Shown here: positions 1 to 8,296 of the stretch, one piece after another | How positions within the stretch are numbered: position 1 is the stretch's first letter | Layout: each line of letters starts with the position of its first letter | Source of the DNA: Defluviitoga tunisiensis | Lineage (GTDB): Bacteria > Thermotogota > Thermotogae > Petrotogales > Petrotogaceae | Length of the DNA stretch: 64,000 bases | Reading direction: 5' to 3' | Assembly: GCF_000953715.1 (NCBI RefSeq) | Contig: NZ_LN824141.1 | Span: 1,428,501 to 1,492,500, forward strand | Notes under the pieces: model-generated | The model's database searches: none | What the model was told of the DNA's origin: nothing | Seen by the model: only the letters and a program-made list of their open reading frames with translations | Program-made: the position numbers and the translations under genes

Positions 1-545
1 CCATTTAATTCTTTGGTAATTTCAAGAGCTTTTTTGACTTGAGCAGATGCGTACGCATAAACATCTGCATCACAAGTTGTAGCTGCTCCTTGCATGAATC
101 TGGGATGAGCAAACAAGTTAGCAGTTCCCCAAAGTAACTTGATACCACTTTCTTTCATTTTTCCTTTAATATGCTCAACAACTTTATCAAGCAATTTGTT
201 AGTCTCTCTGAGAGTTTCTTGTTCATCAACTAAATCTCTATCGTGAAAACAAAAATATTTTACACCAAGTTTACTCATAAATTCGAAAGCGGCATCAGCT
301 CTAGCCAGGGCTTTGTCTAAAGGATCAGTATATTTATTCCATGCTCTTTGAGCACTTTCAACACCAAACATATCTCTTCCTTCTGCGGTAAAGGTGTGCC
401 AGTAAGCAACAGAAAATCTGAGATGATCCTGCATAGACTTTCCCCCAATTATTTCTTTGGGATTGTAATAATGGAAAGCCAATTGCTCTCTAGACTCTTT
501 TCCAACGTATTCAATTTGTTTTATTCCTTTGAAATATTCACTCAT
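1..545 (-). CDS. xylA: Xylose isomerase, copy A (5' part only; runs off the left edge)
   Basis: Cytoplasmic isomerisation of D-xylose to D-xylulose. The ATG at 545 lies behind a GGAGGGT site. About 181 codons are in the window and match the N-terminal part of the complete xylose isomerase at 4842-6155, including the FHDRD metal/substrate region. The gene follows xylH (stop at 616), so xylFGH and this xylA look like one unit. Positions 1-284 are base-for-base identical to 5611-5894. Positions 285-545 differ from the other copy at about 31 of 261 sites. That abrupt step suggests gene conversion, or an assembly problem. The C-terminal part is not visible, so whether the gene is intact is unknown. 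Confidence 0.93.
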   Translation of the reverse strand, partial: MSEYFKGIKQIEYVGKESREQLAFHYYNPKEIIGGKSMQDHLRFSVAYWHTFTAEGRDMFGVESAQRAWNKYTDPLDKALARADAAFEFMSKLGVKYFCFHDRDLVDEQETLRETNKLLDKVVEHIKGKMKESGIKLLWGTANLFAHPRFMQGAATTCDADVYAYASAQVKKALEITKELN

Positions 546-578
546 TTTGTACCCTCCATCAAATAATTAGTTAAAAAA

Positions 579-594
579 TTTGTATGTAGAACGT
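579..594. promoter_or_regulatory. Short repeated element TTTRTATGYAGAACGT, copy 1
   Basis: A 16-base element matching 4665-4680 at 14 of 16 positions. This copy lies between xylH and xylA copy A, and the other lies upstream of xylF. Sharing between the two ends of one sugar operon suggests a regulatory site, but only two copies were found and no regulator is known. Chance is possible in such AT-rich DNA. Confidence 0.25.
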
Positions 595-615
595 TATGGT
601 AAAAAATTAATAGTT

Positions 616-1749
616 TTAGGCTTCTCTTTTTTTGCTTATCACATCGAACCACACAGCAAACAGGAGAACTAAACCTTTAATTATAGATTGCCAAAAAACT
701 TCAACGTTTAATAAGCTCATGCCATTATCTAAACTTGTCATAACTATAGCTCCTACAACCGCTCCGAAGGTAGTTCCAATACCTCCCATTAAACTTGCTC
801 CTCCTATGACGCAAGCGGCGATTGTATCCAATTCGGCACCTTCTCCAGCTGAAACAGCTGCAGCATTTAATCTTGATGTTAAAAAAACGCCTCCTAATGA
901 TGCAAGAAGACCATTAATCATAAAAACAATAAGAGTAATCTTTTTTATATTTATTCCCGAAAGTATAGCAGCTTTGCTGTTTCCTCCTATAGCATAAATA
1001 TATCGACCAAAAACTGTATTTTGTGTGATGTATGCAAACAAAAGTAAGATTATAATCATTATTAAAAGAGGGAATGGAAGTCCATTATAAGAATTGAAAA
1101 TAATGACAAATAAATTTATGAGAATTATGTATAGAGCAACTTTCACAAACTCAAATCGGGTAGAAGATGAATCAATATTGTAAGACTTCTTTTTTTTCCA
1201 TGATCGAAATTCTGAGATTATAATCATTATCGATGCAATAATTCCCAATAGAATACCAAATGAATTTGAAAGATAACCTTTTCCTAAAAAAGTAAAAAAA
1301 TGGCTCATAGGTCCTATAGTAATACCTTTCGTTATCCCCATTAAAATGCCTCTAAAAATAAGCATTCCTCCTAAAGTTACAATAAAAGAAGGTACTCCTT
1401 TGTAAGCTATCCAATATCCATTCCATAAACCTAACAATAACCCTATCCCAAGAGTAATAATCATTGATAAAACTGGATTAATACCTTTCCAAACATCAAG
1501 AATAGCTAATATACCTCCTGAAAGTCCAACTATAGATCCAACAGAGAGATCTATTTCACCTAGAATGATGACCATAACCATGCCTATAGCTAATAGAGAA
1601 ATAAAAACTGATTGTCTAAATAAATTGGAGATATTTCGAGCAGATAAAAATGATCCCTTTGTCATTATAGTAAATATAAGCCATATTACAAGAAGAGCGA
1701 TAATCATCATATATGATCTTAAATCAACTTTCTTTTTGTTAGTCTTCAT
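616..1749 (-). CDS. xylH: D-xylose ABC transporter, permease
   Basis: Inner-membrane permease of a ribose/xylose-type (CUT2) importer, 377 residues with about ten hydrophobic segments. It carries the family's GEIDLSVGS motif near residues 64-72 and a conserved IGGNSKAA stretch in the cytoplasmic loop that contacts the ATPase. The ATG at 1749 overlaps the end of xylG by four bases, so translation is coupled. Order xylF-xylG-xylH-xylA makes xylose the likely substrate, although ribose-type permeases are hard to separate by sequence alone. Confidence 0.88.
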   Translation of the reverse strand: MKTNKKKVDLRSYMMIIALLVIWLIFTIMTKGSFLSARNISNLFRQSVFISLLAIGMVMVIILGEIDLSVGSIVGLSGGILAILDVWKGINPVLSMIITLGIGLLLGLWNGYWIAYKGVPSFIVTLGGMLIFRGILMGITKGITIGPMSHFFTFLGKGYLSNSFGILLGIIASIMIIISEFRSWKKKKSYNIDSSSTRFEFVKVALYIILINLFVIIFNSYNGLPFPLLIMIIILLLFAYITQNTVFGRYIYAIGGNSKAAILSGINIKKITLIVFMINGLLASLGGVFLTSRLNAAAVSAGEGAELDTIAACVIGGASLMGGIGTTFGAVVGAIVMTSLDNGMSLLNVEVFWQSIIKGLVLLFAVWFDVISKKREA

Positions 1750-3284
1750 TCACCTTTACCTCCCCTAATTCCTGTAGCTAAGTACATAATATCTTCTTGA
1801 TTTGTATCATGATTGTAATTTTCAATTTCACCCATAAATTTACCTTCGTGTAGAACTATTATTCTGTCAGCCATTCCAATAACTTCTGGTAATTCTGAAG
1901 AAATCATTATTATAGAAATTCCTTGTTTTGTTAATTTGTTCATAAGTGAATATATTTCTTGTTTTGCTCCTACGTCTATACCTCGAGTAGGTTCATCCAT
2001 TATCAATATTTTTGGAATGGAAACTAAATTTCGTCCAATTAAAGTTTTCTGTTGATTTCCACCACTTAACGTTGAAATTTTTACTTCTGGAGACTGAGTT
2101 TTTATGTTTAATTCTTTAATTATTTCCAAAGCTTTTAAAGTTTCACTTTCTTTGTTAATATGAAAAAAAGTGGCAAATTTTTTTATAAAAGCAATTGTAA
2201 TGTTTTCTCTAACAGTTAAGTTAGAAATTATTCCAGCACCTTTTCTATCTTCAGATAAATAGGCTATGCCAAGCTCTAACGCTTCTTGTGGAGAATTAAT
2301 GTTAACTTTCTCAGAGTTTAAAAAAACTTTCCCTTCTTTTTTACCTTGATAAAAACCGATGATACTGCTCATTAATTCAGTTCGTCCTGCTCCTACTAAG
2401 CCCGAAAAACCTAGAATCTCACCATACCTCAAATTAAAACTAACATTGTCAACTACCTTTTTTGTGGGATTATACTCTTCAAATACCGTAAAATTTTTTA
2501 CTTCAAAGATTATTTTTTCAGGAGAAATTTTTCTTTTTGGAAACATTTGACTTATTTCTCGACCTACCATCATTTTTATTAGATCATTTTTTGTGACTTC
2601 ATTAATCAATTTAGTCCCTATTAGTTTTCCATCTCGGAGGATACTAACCCTATCTGCAACTTCAAATATTTCATCTAATTTATGAGAAATATATATACAA
2701 GTGACCCCTTCTTTTTTTAACTCCTTTAATAGTGCTAATAAGTTATTTGTTTCACTTTCTGTTAATGAAGCTGTAGGTTCGTCTAAAATGAGGATATTTG
2801 CTTTTTTAACTAATGCTTTAGCTATTTCAATTAACTGTTGTTTTCCAACACCTAGATGTTTTATCTTTGTGAAAATATTTAGGTCATCTAACTTTAATTT
2901 TTTTAAGAGAATTTGTGATTCCTCATACATAGAATTCCAATCGATAACAAGTCCTTTAACTTTTTGTGATCCCATATATATATTTTCTATTATGCTTAAT
3001 TCTTCAAAAAGAGTTAATTCCTGATGAATAACTGCAATACCTGCTTCCTCAGCATCTTTTGGATTTTTAAATTCAATTTTTTTATCTTTGAGATAAATAT
3101 CTCCTTCATAGCTACCATATGGATATATACCACCTAGTATACTTATCAGAGTAGATTTTCCTGCACCGTTTTCTCCACAAATAGCGTGTATTTCATTCTT
3201 CTCTATATCCATTGTAATATTATCCAAAGCTTTGACTCCAGGAAAGTATTTTGAAACATTTTTTATCCTTAATAAAGTAGGCAT
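1746..3284 (-). CDS. xylG: D-xylose ABC transporter, tandem ATPase
   Basis: Cytoplasmic ATPase of about 512 residues with two fused ABC domains, as in RbsA/XylG/MglA. The first domain has a clear Walker A (GENGAGKST) and Walker B (ILILDEPTASL). The second has a degenerate P-loop (GLVGAGRTE) but intact signature LSGGNQQK and LIMDEPTRGIDVG, the usual asymmetry in this family. The ATG at 3284 is preferred because GAGGTG lies six bases upstream. A GTG at 3293 falls inside that site. It is separated from xylF by about 120 bases that contain a hairpin. Confidence 0.9.
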   Translation of the reverse strand: MPTLLRIKNVSKYFPGVKALDNITMDIEKNEIHAICGENGAGKSTLISILGGIYPYGSYEGDIYLKDKKIEFKNPKDAEEAGIAVIHQELTLFEELSIIENIYMGSQKVKGLVIDWNSMYEESQILLKKLKLDDLNIFTKIKHLGVGKQQLIEIAKALVKKANILILDEPTASLTESETNNLLALLKELKKEGVTCIYISHKLDEIFEVADRVSILRDGKLIGTKLINEVTKNDLIKMMVGREISQMFPKRKISPEKIIFEVKNFTVFEEYNPTKKVVDNVSFNLRYGEILGFSGLVGAGRTELMSSIIGFYQGKKEGKVFLNSEKVNINSPQEALELGIAYLSEDRKGAGIISNLTVRENITIAFIKKFATFFHINKESETLKALEIIKELNIKTQSPEVKISTLSGGNQQKTLIGRNLVSIPKILIMDEPTRGIDVGAKQEIYSLMNKLTKQGISIIMISSELPEVIGMADRIIVLHEGKFMGEIENYNHDTNQEDIMYLATGIRGGKGE

Positions 3285-3338
3285 TAATTTCACCTCTTAT
3301 ATCAAAACTAAAATAGTGAGTAAAAGGGTTTTATATAA

Positions 3339-3365
3339 AATGGTTAGGGATTGTCCCTAACCATT
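3339..3365 (-). terminator. Intercistronic hairpin between xylF and xylG
   Basis: A 12-bp perfect stem (AATGGTTAGGGA with TCCCTAACCATT) and a 3-base loop, followed on the minus strand by TTATAT rather than a long T run. Its place just after the binding-protein gene suggests partial termination or protection of the xylF message, which would give binding protein in excess over permease. Similar hairpins follow the other three binding-protein genes here. Confidence 0.6.
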
Positions 3366-3402
3366 ATTAAACATTTTTATTTTTCCTAAAATGAACTAAG
3401 AA

Positions 3403-4434
3403 TTAATTAATTTTAGGCCATTGAGATTTTGGAACATTTTTATATACCTCTTCTAACGAATGAAATCCATCTTTTATTACTGTGTCAACAATATTATTTA
3501 TATCTACAGGTATTGGTTCCAGATAAAAAGTTGGTACTTCTTTAAATCCATTATCTGCTTTTCCATTTGTAATGATATGTACATCTTTTGCAATAGATAC
3601 TGCCATAATTGCAGCTTGGGTAGCAATATCTTTTATAGGTTTGTAAACTGTCACAGTTTGTGTGCCTTCAACTATTCTCTGACAAGCAACTAAATCTGCG
3701 TCTTGACCTGATACCAAGACTTTTCCAGCTAATCCTTGTTCTTTTAATGCCTCGATTGCCCCTCCAGCAGTACTATCATTTGAAGCTACAATAGCATCAA
3801 TTTGATTTTTTGTTGCGGTCAGAGCATTTTCTATGATATTCATAGCCTCCTGTGCAGACCAGTTTTTAGCCCATTGATCTCCCACAATTTTTATATCTCC
3901 TCTATCTATGTAAGGTTGAAGTACATTCATTTGACCTTGTCTAACAAGGTGAGCATTGTTGTCGGTCGGAGAACCGCCTAATAAGAAATAGTTACCTTTT
4001 GGTTTTCTTTCAACGAGATATTTTGCTTGATATTCACCAATTTTTATGGGGTCAAAAGTGATGAAATAATCCAAGTCACAGTCCATAAGTAATCTATCAT
4101 ATGCAATGACTGGAACCCCATTGGCATGGGCTTCCTTAACAACACTACCCATAATGTTTCCATCGTGAGCAATTATTACTAATACATCAACTCCCTGAGT
4201 AATCATATTTTCAACTTGTGAAATTTGTAAAAGATCGTCATTGTTGGAAGACTGTACTATCACTTTTGCACCAAACTTTTCTGCAGTATTTACAAAGATG
4301 TCTCGATCTTTCTGCCATCTTTCTAGTTGTAATTCACACATAGAAAGACCAATCAATATTTCATCTTTTGCTGCGAAAATAGTTGCACTAAATAATACTA
4401 AAGATATCAAAAAAAACGTTAAAACTTTTTTCAT
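3403..4434 (-). CDS. xylF: D-xylose-binding periplasmic protein
   Basis: Solute-binding protein of the ribose/xylose type (Peripla_BP_4), 343 residues. A signal peptide is visible (KK at residues 2-3, a hydrophobic core, cleavage near FAA at 20-22). The fold motifs include IGLSMCELQLERW near the start, PVIAYDRL around residue 108-115, and a conserved ASNDSTAGGAIEAL stretch. The ATG at 4434 lies behind a GAGGAGGG site. First gene of the xylFGH-xylA unit, driven by the promoter at 4725-4753 with a leader of about 280 bases. Xylose specificity is inferred from similarity and the neighbouring xylA genes. Confidence 0.88.
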   Translation of the reverse strand: MKKVLTFFLISLVLFSATIFAAKDEILIGLSMCELQLERWQKDRDIFVNTAEKFGAKVIVQSSNNDDLLQISQVENMITQGVDVLVIIAHDGNIMGSVVKEAHANGVPVIAYDRLLMDCDLDYFITFDPIKIGEYQAKYLVERKPKGNYFLLGGSPTDNNAHLVRQGQMNVLQPYIDRGDIKIVGDQWAKNWSAQEAMNIIENALTATKNQIDAIVASNDSTAGGAIEALKEQGLAGKVLVSGQDADLVACQRIVEGTQTVTVYKPIKDIATQAAIMAVSIAKDVHIITNGKADNGFKEVPTFYLEPIPVDINNIVDTVIKDGFHSLEEVYKNVPKSQWPKIN

Positions 4435-4717
4435 ACTAGTTCCCTCCTCTTGTTAAGATATAGTTTTTAATGTAATTTAAAAGAGTAAATAAAAATTAAA
4501 TTTGTTTAACATAAATAAAAATAAGTTTGAGAAATCAACTAAAACCTGTTAAAAAATATCTTAGAATATATCTTGACTAAACCATACCATACAGACTCTA
4601 TCAACTAGTGTTAAGCATTTTAATATTAAATAGTTTTATTATTAATACTTCTTAGTTGAAGATTTTTATATGCAGAACGTACCAGTCTTAAAATTGGAAG
4701 AGGTTTCAATTTTCTTC

Positions 4718-4783
4718 TAAATAAATTATATGTAAATTAACTTTTTAAGTCAACCATTAATTTATCCAATCAACTAATATTAG
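4718..4783 (-). repeat. 66-bp promoter cassette, copy 1 (other copy 37460-37525)
   Basis: Sixty-six bases identical to 37460-37525, with weaker similarity for about 45 more bases (4784-4830 against 37526-37572). Both copies have the same orientation and lie upstream of a minus-strand xylan/xylose operon. The unit holds a full promoter plus one AATCAACTAA motif, so it looks like a duplicated or converted regulatory module. Confidence 0.85.
4725..4753 (-). promoter_or_regulatory. Sigma-A-type promoter of xylF operon
   Basis: On the minus strand: -35 TTGACT (4748-4753), 17-base spacer, -10 TATAAT (4725-4730). AATCAACTAA lies 15 bases upstream of the -35. The first downstream gene on this strand is xylF. 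The promoter is duplicated exactly at 37467-37495. Confidence 0.8.
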
Positions 4784-4841
4784 TAACGATTAAAAACATT
4801 TACTTTCATTTAGGATGAAAAATCTTAATATTTATTAATCA

Positions 4842-6155
4842 TTAAAAAATATATTGATTGATAATATTTTCCAAGTATTCTTGTCTGCCAGATTTAGGTA
4901 AAGAAACTTTCTTGTCAATAACATAGTCTTCAAGTTCTTTTAAATTTGTTGTGCCTTCAACTATCTTTTTACCTATTCCTTCTTTGAAACTATTATATCG
5001 TTTTTCAATAAAATCTTCCAGTACTTTATCTTCTATTATTTTATGAGCTATTTTTAGACCTAAAGCAAATGCGTCCATTCCTGCAATGTGAGCATAAAAT
5101 AAATCTATATCTTCGTAAGACGGTCTTCTTACGTGAGCATCAAAGTTTAACCCTCCAGGTGCAATACCTCCATTTTTAAGTATTTCATACATGGCTAAAA
5201 CATTTTCATACACATTGGTGGGGAATTGATCTGTATCCCATCCAAGTAATAAATCTCCCATATTCGCATCTATGCTTCCTAGGAGATTGTTAATTCTTGC
5301 ATATCTTAATTCATGCTGGAATGTATGTCCTGCCAGTGTTGCGTGATTTGCTTCAATGTTGAATTTAAAATACTTATCTAAGTTATACTTTTGTAGAAAT
5401 GCATAGGAATTAGCCACGTCAAAATCATATTGATGTTTTGTAGGTTCTTTTGGTTTTGGTTCTATTAAAAACTGACCTGTGAATCCTATTTCTTTAGCGT
5501 ATTCTACCGCCATATGCATGAATTTAGCTAAATTGTTTAACTCTAATTCCATGTTTGTATTAAGAAGTGTTTCATATCCTTCTCTTCCACCCCAAAATAC
5601 ATAGTTTTCTCCATTTAATTCTTTGGTAATTTCAAGAGCTTTTTTGACTTGAGCAGATGCGTACGCATAAACATCTGCATCACAAGTTGTAGCTGCTCCT
5701 TGCATGAATCTGGGATGAGCAAACAAGTTAGCAGTTCCCCAAAGTAACTTGATACCACTTTCTTTCATTTTTCCTTTAATATGCTCAACAACTTTATCAA
5801 GCAATTTGTTAGTCTCTCTGAGAGTTTCTTGTTCATCAACTAAATCTCTATCGTGAAAACAAAAATATTTTACACCAAGTTTACTCATAAATTCAAAAGC
5901 AGCATCAGCTCTAGCTAAAGCTTTATCTAAAGGATCAGTGTACTTATTCCATTCTCTGTGAGCACTTTCCACGCCAAACATATCTCTACCTTCTGCAGTG
6001 AAAGTATGCCAGTAAGCAACAGAAAATCTTAGATGGTCCTCCATCGACTTTCCACCAATTATCTCTTTAGGATTGTAATAATGAAAAGCTAATTGTTCTT
6101 TAGAACCTTTTCCAACGTATTCAATTTGTTTTATTCCTTTGAAATATTCACTCAT
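4842..6155 (-). CDS. xylA: Xylose isomerase, copy B (complete)
   Basis: Class II xylose isomerase, 437 residues, the usual length. Visible motifs: FHDRD near residue 100, FWGGREGYE near 187-195, [16 protein letters not shown] around 230-245, and [19 protein letters not shown] near 295-313, which supplies metal-binding Asp residues. The ATG at 6155 follows AGGAGGAT. It lies 47 bases after the chemoreceptor gene, with its own downstream gap before xylF. The region 5611-5894 is identical to the partial copy at 1-284. A second isomerase so close is unusual and may be a gene-dosage duplication. Confidence 0.96.
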   Translation of the reverse strand: MSEYFKGIKQIEYVGKGSKEQLAFHYYNPKEIIGGKSMEDHLRFSVAYWHTFTAEGRDMFGVESAHREWNKYTDPLDKALARADAAFEFMSKLGVKYFCFHDRDLVDEQETLRETNKLLDKVVEHIKGKMKESGIKLLWGTANLFAHPRFMQGAATTCDADVYAYASAQVKKALEITKELNGENYVFWGGREGYETLLNTNMELELNNLAKFMHMAVEYAKEIGFTGQFLIEPKPKEPTKHQYDFDVANSYAFLQKYNLDKYFKFNIEANHATLAGHTFQHELRYARINNLLGSIDANMGDLLLGWDTDQFPTNVYENVLAMYEILKNGGIAPGGLNFDAHVRRPSYEDIDLFYAHIAGMDAFALGLKIAHKIIEDKVLEDFIEKRYNSFKEGIGKKIVEGTTNLKELEDYVIDKKVSLPKSGRQEYLENIINQYIF

Positions 6156-6202
6156 TTTGTATCCTCCTGTTAATTATGTTTTTATTTTAGAGTTTTTAAT
6201 AA

Positions 6203-8209
6203 TTATATTTTAAATCTCTTAACTAAAGCCTCTAGTTCAGATGATAATTCACTCAACTCTTTTGCACTTTCGTTTATCTCTACTGATTGATTTAGTTGTC
6301 TGTCTATTACTTTTCTTGAGTTTTCTAGTTGTTCACTTATCTCTGAGACTGCCCTGGCTACCCTTTCTATCGCTGAACTCATCTCTTGTGCACTTGCACT
6401 TTGTTCTTCTGCACTTGCTGTCATGTTTTCTATCCCTTGATTCATCTTTTCTATTCTTTCTCTTATGTTATTGAAACTCTCTAGTACATTGTCCATTTTT
6501 TTGTTCACTTCTTCTATCGTTTCTACTACTTTGTTTGTTGAGTCGTTTACTTTCTTTGTTCCTTGCGTTATGTTTGTTAGTATCTGACTTATTTCGTCTG
6601 TCGCGTTTCTTGACTCTTCGGCTAACTTTCTTATTTCATCTGCTACTACTGCAAATCCTCTTCCAGCTTCTCCTGCCCTTGCCGCTTCTATCGCTGCATT
6701 TAAGGCTAGTAGATTCGTTTGTTCCGTTATCGAGTTTATCGTTTCTACTATGCTTTGTACATCTTTTGCGATTCGTTGCTAGTTGGGTTACTTCTTCTTG
6801 GCTTTCTTTTGTCCTTTCTACTGCTTCTTTTACTATTTCACTTATGCTTAGTATTGTTTGACTTCCTTCTTGGGCTGCTTTGTTTGTGTTTTCTGCTTCT
6901 TCACTTAATCTTTGGGCATCTCGCGATACTCCTTGCGCCGCTCTTGCTACTTCATCTACTCCTGAGGTTACTTCTTCTACATTTCCTGCTGTCTCTTCTG
7001 CATATGTCTGTATCGTATCCATTTGTCTTTTTAGTTCTTCTGAGTTTTCTCTGCTTTCTTGGGAGGTCTTGGTTAGATTGACTGAGGATTCTTGTACTTT
7101 GCCTGAAGCTTGTCTTATCGATCCCATTGAATTTCTTAGTTCTTTACTCATCTCTGATAGAGCTAACGCCATTTGTCCTATTTCATCTTTGCTTTTTACT
7201 TGAAAGTCTACTGTTAAGTCTCCTTCTTTGAATTGGTTTATCTTGTTTCTTAGTTCAAGTAATGGTTTGGTTATACTGCGTATTAGATATATGACCATTA
7301 TTATTGCAACTACAAAGGCTATTACTGTTAATATTATTGTTAGTAGGATGGAGTTGTTGTTCTTTTCTATTAGTTGTGGCCCTAATGTATCTTGTTGTTC
7401 TTTTAATTGAGCCCTTTGGTCTTCTAATAGGTTTAGTATTTCTACCCTTAATTGTTCCATTTCTTGGATTATTGGGTCTTGAGATTCGATTGCCTCTACT
7501 ATTTGATCAAATACGTTTCTAAATTCTGACACAGTGCTTTGAATATTCGTAAACATTTTTTCTAATTCTTCTGAAACTAGTCCATACTCCATAATGGACA
7601 ATTGTGAAACCAAGTTATTAAAAGCATCTAAGACACTGTTTTTATCCCCAGCTGATTCTGAAACAAAATAGGTTGTAGTAAAAGAGTTAATATTTTCTAA
7701 TATTTCCAGTGCGCTATCGCAATAAAAAACAATGGTTGAAATATTGTTTTCTTTAGCTTTAGTTTTGAAATCCGAAATTATCTTTTTCAAATTATTTGAG
7801 AGGTTAATAAAATCTTGATTTATAAGAGTGTTTTTTAAGTTATTCAGCTCTATAATTTGGTTAAAGTATTTTTCGTAATTCTCAATATAAGTATGTAGAT
7901 TCGTTAAAGAAGTTGATTCTTTTGTATAGTCCAAGGACATATTTTTAATATTATTAATATTCCTTAATATTAATTCCTTGTCCTGGTCATCGTAACTAAC
8001 AACAAAATCTTTTAAACTTACAGAAGCTTCAAAAAAGTTCATCTCAATTTCCGAAATTATACCGGTTTCATCTGATAAAAATTTGTAATTTTCTAACCCA
8101 TTGTTAGAGTTTATTAAAGAGAATATATTAAAAATTATAGAAATGCCAAAAAGAACTAAAATAACCGATACAATTAAAGAAATTTTTTTCTGATAGTATT
8201 TTGAGCCAA
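6203..8209 (-). pseudogene. Methyl-accepting chemotaxis protein with two apparent frameshifts
   Basis: Membrane chemoreceptor. Expected layout: TTG start at 8209 behind AAGGGGGG, N-terminal membrane segment, an alpha-helical extracellular sensor of about 230 residues, second membrane segment (near 7280-7340), HAMP (RSITKPLLELRNKI), then a coiled-coil signalling domain with the hairpin tip [19 protein letters not shown]. Two frame breaks are seen. A T7 run at 8183-8189 should be T8 for the start and first membrane helix to join the rest. An extra base at 6772-6773 breaks the frame just before the tip; removing it restores correct heptad spacing. These are real mutations or homopolymer sequencing errors. 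Its place upstream of xylA suggests taxis to xylan sugars. Confidence 0.82.
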
Positions 8210-8296
8210 AAAGTATCCCCCCTTCAAATATCTTCGTTTATAAACTATATTTATAAAATTCTTGCAAATATTTGATTTATTGTTTTGAAACAAGAT

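Larger units (their letters stand above)
4435..4841 (-). promoter_or_regulatory. Control region between xylA copy B and xylF
   Basis: About 400 non-coding bases. It contains the consensus promoter at 4725-4753 within a 66-bp cassette (4718-4783) that also occurs at 37460-37525. It also holds four copies of the AATCAACTAA-type motif: 4533-4542, 4599-4608 (TATCAACTAG), 4652-4661 (inverted, TTAGTTGAAG) and 4768-4777. A 16-base element at 4665-4680 is shared with 579-594. Three of the motif copies lie downstream of the promoter, where a repressor could act. A ROK-family XylR, known in Thermotogales, is a candidate binder, but no regulator gene is in the window. Confidence 0.5.

Noticed and set aside
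6241-7522. Several plus-strand leucine/serine-rich frames opposite the chemoreceptor gene
   Set aside because: They mirror the coiled-coil codons on the minus strand, have no ribosome sites and resemble no protein; shadows only.
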